Below are positions 46,869 through 58,370 of a stretch of DNA of 64,000 nt, one piece after another (positions within the stretch are counted from its first letter, which is position 1; each line of letters starts with the position of its first letter). The stretch covers positions 1 through 64,000 of the forward strand of contig JABYQR010000017.1 of the NCBI GenBank assembly GCA_022592445.1, written 5' to 3'. Position numbers and translations under genes: made by a program. The stretch comes from Cytidiella melzeri. Lineage: Eukaryota > Basidiomycota > Agaricomycetes > Polyporales > Irpicaceae. Under the pieces are notes generated by a model, which did not search any database, was not told the origin of the DNA, and saw only the letters and a list, made by a program, of their open reading frames with translations.

Positions 46869-47916
46869 AGGGAGTGAACCTGTTCAGCAATCCAGTTAGT
46901 AGCTAGGATAGGACGTATCGAGTACACTTACTCATGGGGAAAGCTACAGGATGCAGAGACGACCAAATTGAGTGCACAATGACGCGGCAGGACTCAGGAC
47001 GCAATGACGGTGTGCTGAGAGTCCTGTGGTAAGGAGACGTTGGCTCATTCTGGCGGTTGGCATGTTGACAGCTTGGATCATTGGTGTTATAGATGCGGAG
47101 GGCAGAGCGAGGCGCCGGGCGGACACTGCGTCGGAGATGCCAACTTGTGATCGTGTTGATCAACTGTAGCACACGGGTTGACCCCCAACCGCGATGTTCG
47201 TTCTACTCTCAGAAAGCACGAACAGTCACCAATTTCGACATGTGCAGTATGGCGGTAATAGTGAACTTGCTGGTTTGCCAACTTGCAAGTCTGCGGCAGG
47301 CAGACCTTTCTATGTCAGTGTCTAACTTACTCTGATCTCATTCTTCCTTAGCTGTTCACTCAAGCCCGCGCATGAGACAAATCGCCCAAATGTGTACCAC
47401 TAGACCCTGACATTGGTGGAACGGTACACCAGACAGTGGCAGGATATATCATCCGGTACGTACGACGATAGTCACGCTGGTCGCGTTGGAAGCACCTCCC
47501 TGTTCTTGGAGAAGCAATAGCCCTGTGCTATCCCGGACCCGCCGCAGCCTTATCTGTCTCTGATGGACCAGGTGACGATAGCAGGAGCAGTAAACTCTGC
47601 GATGATACCCTTGTCTCCCGCCTGGCTCATACGTCCACTAGGATCAATCGCGGGCATCATACTTCTTAGAATCCAACGTACCATCTGCTCGCATCTCTTC
47701 CACATTTGAAAAGCGGTCACTCGGTAATCCGGATTGGGCGATGTTGTTGTGCAGCACATCGTTCATAAATTCGCGTTCTTAACGAGTGAACATGTGGTCT
47801 GACGATAACGCGCTTTGCAGCATCCATAAAATGGTGTCGCGCCGACTGGCCAAACTCAACAGATCCCTCCCTTCCAGCCCACTTCCAAGTCAGTTGCTTG
47901 GAGCTGATTCTCGACA
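46869..47916. other. Divergent upstream region of the membrane protein and S28 peptidase genes
   Basis: About 1.05 kb without a supported gene. It must hold both promoters. Short open frames show no family features. Confidence 0.5.
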
Positions 47917-50175
47917 ATGTTGCCGTCAGTACGGAAGTTGTTGGGTGCCTTGCTTTCTCTGTCTCTCTTGGCACACGCTCAACTTCCGGATGGACGTGCT
48001 CACGGCAACATCCCTCCATCTCCTTTGGTTCCCAAAGTGATTGCAGACGACGTGCCACTCACGGATGTATTGGGAGCTGCACTTCCACCGCTCAACACAA
48101 CGTACTTTTTCGATCAGCTGATTGACCACACAAATCCGAGTCTTGGAACTTTCCAACAGAGGTTCTGGCACACCTGGGAATGGTATGAAGAGGGTAATCC
48201 GGTGTCTTACTGTGATAATAGATAAGAGCACTGACACCCCGCTTCGCTATAGGTGGCCCTATAATCCTGTTCACGCCAGGAGAGGCAGCAGCCGACGGTG
48301 GGTGACGAAATACGATGTAAGACAAGCTGTCTTGAATTGTCGTTGGCAGGTTATACCGGATACCTTACGAACAAGACTATCAACGGGCAGATTGCTCAGC
48401 AGCAAAAAGGTGCTACGATTGTTTTGGAGCACCGGTACTACGGCCTTTCCAATCCAGTCCCTAGTCTCAGTGTGAAGAATCTCAAGTACCACACCATTCA
48501 GCAGGCCATCGATGATCTCGACTACTTTGCCAACAACGTTGTCCTGGCTATGCCTGGCGGGGATCAAGTTAAACCGAATGTCAACAATCCTTGGATATTG
48601 GTAGGCGGAAGCTATTCAGGCGCACTTACCGGCTGGACAATGGTCAAGTAAGTTTGCTTCGCTCTCATTGAGTGCTTTGAGGAGATGGCGCTGATCCAAC
48701 GCGTTTTTGTAGCAAACCGAACTTGTTCAGGGCAGGATATGCATCATCCGCCGTTGTCGAATCTATCACGTATGTCTCGCAACTAGCATGTTCTACCTCA
48801 TGTCATCATGGTCATTTTCAGTGATTTCTGGGGCTATTTCGAGCCTATCAGAGAGTTCATGCCGAAGAACTGCTCTGCTGATGTCGAAGCTGTTATCTCT
48901 CATATCGACGAGGTGTTCACCATCGGCACAGCCGCTCAGAAGAACCAGATCAAAGCAAACTTTGGTTTGCAGAACATGACTCACCTGGACGACGTTGCCG
49001 GTGCTCGTACGTGCTTTGATAATGTTTCGTTAAATGCCCTCTCACTTCCCTCGACAAAGTTCGTAACAATCTCTGGGACTGGCAGAGTCTTTCTCCTGAC
49101 ACGGGTACTGAAGGCACATTTTTCAAGTTCTGCGATGCCCTTGAGGTCAAGAGTGGCCAGGTAGCATCCGAGGCTGGATGGGGCCTTGACCACGCTTTGC
49201 CAGCATGGGGCGCGTTCTGGAACGCAACCTATCTCAAGTCTCGTACGTCGCCTCAATATTCCGCGAGTCCGTTACGAGACGTCCCACTGACACGTTTTTG
49301 TCGCAGTGTGTGGCAATCAAGATGTGGTGTGAGTTTAGTCACGCAGTGCTCACCTGTGCCAATTTGACAATTCTTCTGTAGTTCGTGTCTTGGATCATAT
49401 GATCCAACGCAGACGTACTTTACCGACACATCCCTGAACAATGCTGGGAGATCATGGACGTGGATTGTGTACGTCTCATTCATGGGCATCGTCAAGGTTG
49501 CCAATGATGTCCATTTACAGATGTAACCAAGTCGGATTTTTCCAGGAAGGAGCCCCGATCACTGACCCGACGCTTGTCACACGACTTGTACAACCACCTT
49601 ATGACGAGGTTCGTATTCTCATGCGACTTGTCTACACCATTTGTCATTGACGCGTATAAAAGAGACAATGCACTTATTGGTTCCCTGGAGCGTTCGGTGG
49701 CAATCCTTTACCGCAACCAAATGTAGAACAGCTCAATAATGCGTATCACGGCTGGAACTTGAAGGTTGACAGGCTCTTCTTTGCCAACGGCCATAGTAAG
49801 TCGCGATTTCCGCCTCTCCATACCATATTGGCAAGCCCTCTCCGACTCCGATGACATCAACTCGGTTTCCGAATGCTTTCATTGACATGACATCTCTCAT
49901 TCGCAGGAGACCCTTGGCGTGAAGCAACAGTTTCCGCGAGCGGATCACCCACATCAAGTACCGCATCTCAGCCCATTGGCATAAGCGACGGTTTCCATTG
50001 TTCAGACCTGATAAGCGCGAACGCAGTTGTGGACCCGACTGTTCTCACTGTGCAGCAACAGGGACTTGCCAACATGAAGACCTGGCTAGCGGATTTCAAA
50101 CCTTCACAGCCACAGCGTCGCACGCTGGAAGAGAAGAGGAGACCATTACGATTTGAGCGCGCGGACAGTGCGTAA
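47917..50175 (+). CDS. Secreted serine peptidase, family S28 (prolyl carboxypeptidase-like)
   Basis: Members of this family cut short peptides next to Pro, outside the cell or in acidic compartments. The start has a clear signal peptide (LLGALLSLSLLAHA, cut near AHA-Q). The body reads TYFFDQLIDHTNPSLGTF and GGPIILFTPGE. It continues with LEHRYYGLSNPVPSLSVKNL and the nucleophile motif GGSYSGAL. The catalytic Asp is in DPWREATVS and the His in GFHCSDL. About ten short introns are removed in frame. The C-terminal tail after the His is short and charged. S28 genes are common in wood- and litter-decay fungi and serve protein nutrition. The stop lies 133 bp from that of the convergent Mg2+ transporter. 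Confidence 0.9.
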
Positions 50176-50308
50176 AACTGGTCGGCTTCGCTGTCGTGCC
50201 TGTGCAGAAGCTTGAATCATGCTAGTGAATATTACAATCGCTCCTGCTGTTACTAAGCTGTCCGAGCCATGACGATCTGTAAGATAGAGAGTGCGAAGAT
50301 GTCTACTG

Positions 50309-52860
50309 CTACCGTGCAACCATGAGTTTGTAAGTGGACCATCCAGCAATCACTGCGAACGCTGCTAAGACTGCAATAATAGAGAAAAACCAGGCGTATC
50401 CCTGAAAAATGCCTGCATGAGGACATCTGGCACATCAGGTAACGCATGGCATGTACTTACCGGAACATCTTGCCCTGGTACTGTCACGTTCATCCCCCAC
50501 AAGCCTAATCAATATTTGACATCACGCTCAGTAGCGTGAAAGTTGTTTCGTAGAAGAGGAGATACTGACCTGTCACAAGGTTCATGGGGATAAGGACCGT
50601 ACCTAGCGCAGTCAGCTTCGAAAGCACATCGTTGATTTGATTATTAGCATCCGTCATCTCGATAGAAATTTGTGCGAGGTAATTGCTGTGAGAACGTGAG
50701 AGGATTTTCTCGTAGTGATTCAGGTTTTGGGTCATCGTTATCAAATGGTCCTGGATATCGGACAAGTACAAGCCCTGCGAGAGAAAGTCAGCTTCAGCCG
50801 AATAAATCCTGTTGCTTGCGGGTTGTACTTACGATGTCAGACGTAGGCGCGACGCGCCAGTTTTCGTTGCAGCGCTTCGCCAGGCCTTTGACAACATCCG
50901 CCTTGTTGCCCATGAGTCTCAGAAGACCCATGACTTTTTTGCGGCATGTACCAATCCTAAAGGGAACATGGCGCGTAAGTTGTAAACAAAAGTTTCAATG
51001 AATGCAGAGCACTACCTTCGTAACATGTCGCTCTGCTCTGCTTCCTTCAAAATCAACACCAACTCGTCAATACTGTCAACCTCATATTCGATGCCTTGGA
51101 TAAGGGGGCCAAAAGCATCGGTAATATCGTCGATGAGCGCGTATGATATCCAGTCTGAAGTTACGTTGATGTAGTCTTTTAACTGCTTTATGCGACGGCG
51201 GACGTTCTGGGGATGAGCAGTGGGTCTGAAGTGGAACTGAACGAGACATCAGGATAGGCATTGCTTTGCAGATACAGGGCGTTACTTACAGAGAGAATGC
51301 CTTCGCGGAACACAATGATGTACATGTTGAGCGGCTCCAGATAAGTAGGGCTGAGATTATCCTGCTCGAAGCTACGGAAGGAGATAAAGTAATAGTTGCG
51401 GAAGAGCTCGATTTTCTCGCGCGTTTCTTCCATTTGAATGTCTTCTGTGGTCAAAGGATGTATCGAGAAGACCTAGGTAGAACATGAGACTTCGGAGCCT
51501 CTGAGTCCCTGGCTACACATACCTTGCTAAGCACTTTCATCTCTTCGTCCGTAGGTGACTGGACATCGAGCCACCATGTATCGGTATCCACAGATGTCCC
51601 AGGCAATTTCTGGTTGCGTCTATCGGCCGATTTTGATAGGCCCGAACGACTGGCAGCTGCAACGGGGGGCGCACCATTCGTTCGCGGATTCATACCCATG
51701 CTAGTGTTTGGACGCGATAGGTTGGTTGCGTCAGGACGGTCATTGGAGTGATTGACACCCCGAAAAAGCTCCTCGAATGTCTGACCATCAGCCGGCAGTT
51801 CACTCAAGCTCTTCGCATGGATGGTGGCTGAAAGGGCGTTGGAATAGAATGAAAAACGATACGGCCGGTCGTGCCCTGAGCCGAGTGTGCTCTGTCTTGG
51901 AAGTCCGGATGAGCCAGGAGTGGAAATTGGCTGGGGCAAGTTATCAAAGGACGGAACAGCACTCAGAGCTGCTCCATTACTTCCGAACTGCGAGTGAAAG
52001 GCTAGGGACGGCGGGGGACCTCCTGAAGGGTTTTCGAAAAGGGCCATTTTGGCACGACGAGGACCGGGAGTGCTCTGGCTGAGCTTACGTTGCCGAGCAC
52101 GGGGCAACGGAAGTGTAAAGTCGCTCTGAGGGTGTTCCGGGGCTACAGGAATAGTGCTCGACGTAACTTGACTACTGGGCAAGCCTGCACCTCCATCAGG
52201 AGGTGTAGGCGATGTTGGAGAGTTAATCCCCAACGTCCCTTTTTCCTCCTTCGAGAAGGATTCGAGTGCGTCGAAGTCGAATGTAGGCTGTTCTGCGAGG
52301 ATACTGGGCTGGTACATAGGAAGACCACCAGTATCATCATGGTCTGGTGCACCTAGGGAAACGAGAAGCGTTGGATCATGTCCTACGCTTAGATGGTTAA
52401 GGTGCATATTCGCCGCAGGCCCAGGATGAAAGTGCTCCTGATGTTCGTCTACCGGCACGCCGCCAATCCCCTTAGCATAGTTGATATCCTGCTCCTCTTG
52501 CCTCGACAGTCCGATGAAACGTTCTTTATCCAAAGGAAGTTCGAGACGACCTTGCGAAGGTGTTGTCAAGTCTGGGGATTGACCTACGACTGTATTGCTC
52601 CGCGCTCGAGACAGATGCAGAGCCATGTCAACGTCCATCGCTCGCTGTCGCTCCCTAACATCCGGATCATTGGGATTGTACGATCTTGTAAGGGTAGGCG
52701 AGAGACGAGGACGGGAAAGTGTGTCGTTGTCATCCCCTACACTAGCGCGATGTCTGACAGGCGAGTGAGAATGTTCTGAATTGCCCCGGATCGTCTTCGG
52801 AGACGTTGAAATCGAGCCAGACAGGATCGAGGAGTTGTCGTGCCCAGTGGGAGATGCCAT
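50309..52860 (-). CDS. CorA-type magnesium transporter (ALR/MNR2 family)
   Basis: The protein is a Mg2+ channel of the plasma membrane (Alr1-like) or vacuole (Mnr2-like). A long, Ser/Pro-rich cytosolic start of about 440 residues precedes the CorA domain, which begins at TWWLDVQSPTDEEMKVLSK. It continues VFSIHPLTTEDIQMEETREK and FHFRPTAHPQNVRRRIKQL, then the stalk helix. The last part has ALGTVLIPMNLVTGLWGMN with the GMN signature at the pore mouth, then VTVPGQ and a second span (GYAWFFSIIAVLAAFAVIAG) before a short end. The extended N-terminus is typical of the fungal ALR/MNR2 group. BST1 starts 410 bp away in the opposite direction. Confidence 0.93.
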
Positions 52861-53270
52861 CCTAGTTCTCGGTGGAAGAACTGTAGTAAACCGTAGGCCA
52901 ACTTCGAGCGAGAGAACGGCAGGGGTGCCTTGCTCCGAGTCCTGAAACTGCGCGAAACTAACACAAACTCCTTGTCGAGTGGCAGACCAGTTCCTCTAAA
53001 CCTTTTCAGCGCAGAAACCGGCCTTCGCTCGTACGCAAGAGGGTAGGTTTGGATGGACGGTAAAGACAACCTCGCAGCGGAAGCATGACGATGTATCTAG
53101 GTGTACAGGCGCTTTGGACGGATATTCCGCGTGGGTTTGTAGTCCGATAAGTATCTGTTGTAGGAGCATCAACATTCGCGGATCACTAGGTCACATATTC
53201 TCTATAATGAATAACAAACATTTCTATCGGTGAGAAGCGCCTGTTTTAGCATTCTGCTTCTCTTCCGCCA
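52861..53270. promoter_or_regulatory. Divergent promoter region of the Mg2+ transporter and BST1
   Basis: These 410 bp separate the two start codons. No distinct element was seen. Confidence 0.5.
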
Positions 53271-56200
53271 ATGAGCACCCGGTTGGTGCATGCCCTTGGC
53301 CTGGTCTCTTTAGTCGTTGCAGCTATCCTGTACTATGCTGGAATAGATACCGTACAAACAATCTCTCCTCAAGGCTGTCGCATGTCATGGATGTCCCCCT
53401 CGTACGTCTTGCAGACAGGATTTGATCGCTCATGGTCACCTCTTGCGGGTCGTTATTCGTTGTGGTTGTACCGTGAGGTTGGATGGGAAGGCAACGAGGT
53501 ATGTTGCATGTATCTCGTCTCTAATAACTGAATACGACTGATTTTAGCCTGACGGTGTGCCAGTCGTCTTCATTCCTGGCAATGCTGGCTCCTCCCACCA
53601 AGTCCGTTCCATAGCTTCGTCTGCGGCGAGGCAGTTTTACCACCAGCCATATGATATTTCCCCCGAGTTTCGTGGAAGGCATCTGAAACACTTAGACTTC
53701 TATGCAGGTCCGTTCAAATTGTGAATATTATAATCTGTTACTTATCGTCGTGGCAGTCGAGTTCAATGAAGACCTGTCCGCGTTTCACGGTACGACGCTG
53801 GACTTGCAGACGAGCTACACGTCGCGTGCTGTCGACTACATCCTTTCACGCTACCCCGCTGGCACTACCGTTATCATTATGGGACATTCAATGGGAGGTA
53901 TTGTTGCGACATCCTTACTCCCTCACCCAAACATATCCGCCATCATCACGATGTCCACGCCACATAGCCTTCCGCCGGCTCGATTTGATAGGCACATCGA
54001 ACGTATATACGCGCGCAATCGCAGGACTTTGATATCCAATCCCACGCCAATCTTGTCTCTCTGTGGAGGCGCCACCGACCTCATGATCCCGTCAGAATCC
54101 TGTGTTCTTCCTCCGCTGAACGTCAATGAGGATGGCGGAGAGCCATTCCGACGAACTGTGTTCACTAGTTCCCTTGAAGCTGCGTGGACCGGTGTCGATC
54201 ATAGAGGTATGGTGTGGTGTCACCAGGTTCGCTGGCGCGTTGCAAGAGCCGCTCTCGAAATTGGGGGTGGAAGTTCTCCGAGTGAACGAGGCATCATCTT
54301 GGATTCCTGGATACCAGACGGCCATATTGTTCCCTCAGGATATTCTATAATACCTTCCAATAATATAGGTCCATCCAGCATTTTACAACCCGATCAGCAC
54401 TTGGTTGTGAAGAATATTTTGGAGCCACATACATGGTTCCTGCCCATCATCCCGAACAAACAGGACCCTAGCCGAAAGCGCAAGTTCGTACTGTACGTCT
54501 CCAAGGCAAACTCGGAGCTTACGCTGCCTATGCTACCTTTTGGGACCGTTGTTCATACGTGTCATGCACACCGCTCGTGTGTCCCGCTGGTCCCGACAAC
54601 GCTGAAAATAATTCCGAACCCTTCCCAAGGCGCCTTATTCCCTCTACCAGATCAAGGAATCTCTGAAAATGAAGGCGTGGTGTTTTTTGAGGCTGAAGTA
54701 TCCTTTGAAGAGGATGCACAAATTGCGGTGACCCTGGATGGCAGTAAAAAGATAGCCTGGCTATTCGGAGGCTTTATTCCTGAGCCTGTGATAAAGGACG
54801 TCAGCTCACTGGGTGAGCACGATAATAGCTGCTTCTGCTGCCTTCTGACAACATCGCAATCCTTAGCTCCTTTCCTGTCGAGCGTGTTGGTGGACTTAGG
54901 GAGAAGCTCTTCTCTGAAGCATTCAATCTACTTGCCTCGTCTTTTGTCTCACACGTTAGTGGTATATCGCGTCGTTCCACAGTATGCCTCGCATTGCACA
55001 GGTGAGCTGCACAATCTCACATACTCATGCATGAACCTCATGATCCGCCTCAGAACTCATGTTTCTTCCGCTCCTTGAACACGCATCCCACCCGTCTGAA
55101 ACTCACTATCATCCTCTGACCTTGGCTCGCAAGAAGCTCTTACACACTCATGGCTCAGCGCCTTACATCGATTCGCCTTACACACACGGACTCAACCTCA
55201 CTATATACACTGATGGGGAGGGTTCTTGTGCCATATCTCGTATTGGTATAACAGTGGACTGGTGGGCCACCATAGGCAGATGGGGTGGCAGGTACGGAGC
55301 TCCTGTGGCGACATGGGCGGTAGGTGTGGTAGCCCTGACTCTATACGAAGCAGCGAGAGCAGGCAGAGCATCCGGTACCGTGCCTCGGGTCTCTGATACA
55401 ATTTCAACATTAGTGCGCACCAGAATGGTGGGGCTACTCGTCGCGTCCTGTTGTATCTCTATCTTGCCTTTGCCGGTGCACGTATGGCTTGGTAACAGGG
55501 GCGAGCCATTGCTCGTGCCGCTAGCACCTCTGATGCTGCTCATCGCTACCGGTCTCGTGTCAGTCAGCTGGTGGCTGGTTCTTCTACTTCAACTGCCGCT
55601 TTATTATGTTTCACGTCTCTTCCCCTCGTAAGTCTTTCAACTTTGCCTCAAAACCTCATCACTATCTCATCGTTCTCTCCAAGTGGTCCTGAGCGCATCA
55701 TCTCCAGCAAAAGACCTAATGCGCTGATATCTCTCGGGCTCGTCTGCCTCCTTATCTTTGTCCTCGTTCCCTGGCAAGTCGGCTTCTTGGGATGCTGGAC
55801 ATTCCTCTTTTACACCTGTGCATCGCACAACCCACCGCAGGCAGACCCGTCAAGTACGGTGGCCATACCGTTAATCAAGACCTCAGAGGAACGCTCTCGT
55901 AATCGCGATCAGGGGAGCATCACCCCATCTCCACCTGTGACTGCTGGCATTAGAGTATCGCACGTCGTGAGCTCCCATAACGAACGCGAGCACCTCTTGT
56001 TGCTGATGACATGGTTGCTACCTCTGGTGGCGCCCATCCTCGCAGTGTGGGTGCGAACATTGCTAACCGCTGGATATACAACGCCTTTCGACGGAGATCA
56101 CAACTTCTTGCACGTCCTCCCGTTCCTTGTTCTTGTTGACCCAGGCTGGGGTTTCTCCTGGCTTTGGTCACCGACTGGTGGACAGCTGTGGTACTCGAAA

Positions 56201-56329
56201 TTGGAATGGAGGATGCTGCTACTTGCGGGTACTGCGTTCTTCTTGGGCCCGCGGGAGGCGTACCTTGTGTTCGAGGTTGCTTCGGCGGTTTTGGGGCTGG
56301 GGCTGCTATTTTCAGCTGTTTGGCGATGA
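53271..56329 (+). CDS. BST1: GPI inositol-deacylase, PGAP1/Bst1 family
   Basis: This ER membrane enzyme removes the acyl chain from the inositol of GPI anchors, which lets GPI proteins leave the ER. The N-terminus has a membrane segment ([15 protein letters not shown]), followed by [12 protein letters not shown] first intron leads to [20 protein letters not shown], the conserved nucleotide-like loop of this family. [15 protein letters not shown] and the lipase motif [10 protein letters not shown] with the catalytic Ser follow. [17 protein letters not shown] holds the Asp, and the His region lies near [15 protein letters not shown]. The C-terminal part has several hydrophobic spans, as in the yeast protein. 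The later part of the gene contains several introns that I did not place exactly. Confidence 0.92.
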
Positions 56330-56840
56330 AAAGTTCTTCGCCCACTTTGCGAAACATGGGCATGCTTGTAGTCATTTAATTCAAGTTTGGGCAAACAATT
56401 CCCGACAGTATCCTACTCTTCTCGGCGGTCCTGCCTAGGAGAAAACAGCGGCTATCCAGGTACTCATAGCGCCTGAATGCGGCCATAAATGAATTTTTAT
56501 TTAATCGTTTGTGTGCCAACATGTCACTGCAGGTTATTGCGGGCCTAGCTATGTATCGGATTGAATCGCCGCGACTCGTTGATACAGGAAGCACAATTGG
56601 AACTATAGGAGAAGAGAAGCTCGTCTAACGTCTCTTTTCCACATAGGAAGGGGGAAATTGATGCTCGTTAACAGTTGAGGATACGATATAGATACAGATG
56701 TGACCTTCGAGAGCAGAGGGCCCCGCGAGGAGTGGAAACTTGAAGTGTCAGATTGGAAGTCAGGCTTCCACAAGGGCTAAGCAAGCTATCAGTTGACGTA
56801 GACCTGAGCGCATAGTCGCGTGATCAATAATGGCCGCTAG
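56330..56840. other. Intergenic region between BST1 and the zinc protein gene
   Basis: These 511 bp hold the converging 3' ends of two genes. No coding feature is supported. Confidence 0.5.
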
Positions 56841-57690
56841 TCAGAGTCGGGACAATCCACGCTCAGGTTCGAGGAATGATTTGTAGTTAGGTAGAGTAGC
56901 TTCTGGCAATTTGGATGGCTTAGAGGCACGTCGGATACGTTCCAGCTCCATCCCTGATGCGAGTCGGTTGTAATCTTTTACGGTAGGACTCCGATGGAAT
57001 TTCACGGGCCAAGGGGATAAAATCGGTGCTTGACTCCCGGGCGAGAGCGAGGGTGAGGTAGCTATGGCTTTGACTTTTGTGTCCAAATGACGTCTGAATG
57101 GGCATTTCGCTACATGCATGCGGTGGAGATGATCGCGGTACCAATATCTGCATACGTTTCTGTCGATGGGAAGGTCTACAGACAGAGTAGCTAGCACTTA
57201 CCTGTTGCAATGCAGACATTTATACGGAAAATGTCGTCTGATCCGCTGCGGATCGATGCTGCATAACTCAGCTACCCTTTCCACGTGCATGTGCATGCCT
57301 AGGTGATCATCCTTTCTGTTTGCTTTGCTCTGCCTGCCATTCTCATCGTGCTTGTTGTACCTGATAATGTGGTGTTTGGGGCAGATGGGACATTTGTATT
57401 GCTTGGCGAGGGAGTAGTTCCTTAGCGAGTGAACGGGGACGAGTGGCTTTGTATCGATGACTCACGCTATTTTCTTCGTCGTCCGATAAGGCGATAGCAG
57501 GGGCATCAGGGTCCACTCCCTCCCTCTGGTAGGCTATGCTTGCACTTTCAAGTCGTGGCACCGGGGCCGTAGCTCGCCTGAACGAATGTTCGACTACCTT
57601 CCTCGCCTGCCGGTTGCCCCGCATCAACGACTCACGCTGAAGATCATCTGACGGTGGCATGGCATGTGCGCTGGTCCGTATTGCGGGCAT
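56841..57690 (-). CDS. Small protein with two C2H2-like zinc fingers
   Basis: Exons in coding order are 57690-57466, 57401-57202 and 57147-56841. The first is joined by a 64-nt intron and the second by a 54-nt intron, giving 243 residues. The first exon is charged and ends SDDEENS. The second opens with QYKCPICPKHHIIRYNK and has HLGMHMH after a basic stretch. The third finger-like block joins FPYKCLHCNR to YWYRDHLHRMHVAKC. Both blocks keep two Cys and two His in C2H2 order, though with odd spacing. It could bind DNA or RNA, but no known family was recognised. The first Met at 57690 is a guess between two nearby Mets. Confidence 0.68.
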
Positions 57691-58370
57691 GTCGAGTTAG
57701 ACCTAGAGATCGAAAAATCGTAAGAGAGTGTGCGGGATATTGGACACGTCCGACGACATTCTGTCCAGAGGGATTAAATACGCACATTTTCTGCCTGGTC
57801 ATAAGGGATCGCGTTTCCGTATCCCGTGTCGAAGTCCAAGTAAGTTTGTGCCAGAGGCCCAGTTCAGCGTTGTCGAACAAATTGCCTTAATCTATCAGGA
57901 ATCAACGGGAAAAAGAAGCTGGCTGTCGTGCTGCAGGCTGGCTAGGCCCTCGATTGCTGGGCCATAAGCATGGCCTATGGGAGGCGCGTTACAAAGAGTC
58001 AAAGACAACTGTACTAGCCACTTTGCACACCAGTTGGGAGGAGGTTAGATGGCCAGTACTCGTAGCGAGGAAGGCTACTCTGGCAAAAATCTGAGTGTGC
58101 TCTTCGAAGAGTGAAGTATAAGAGAGTCATAAGTACCACGCGTGTTAGAGGTTTCAGCGGATCTGAGATCCTATCATGAGCGTCTAATGACCACGCCCAA
58201 AAGGGCAGTTCAACTCGAACCAACACCGTGACCTCCATTGTTCGCTGGTGACTGTGACTGCACAGCACGCCTCGTGTAGGCGATTTGATGGACGCAGGGA
58301 TGGATGTCGACTCTTGCATCCCCCCATCATACTCAGTACGCCTGTCCAAAGTCATTTCCCTCCCCCTCGC
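57691..58370. other. Divergent upstream region of the zinc protein and FunK1 genes
   Basis: About 680 bp without a supported gene. Open frames on either strand lack features. Confidence 0.5.
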
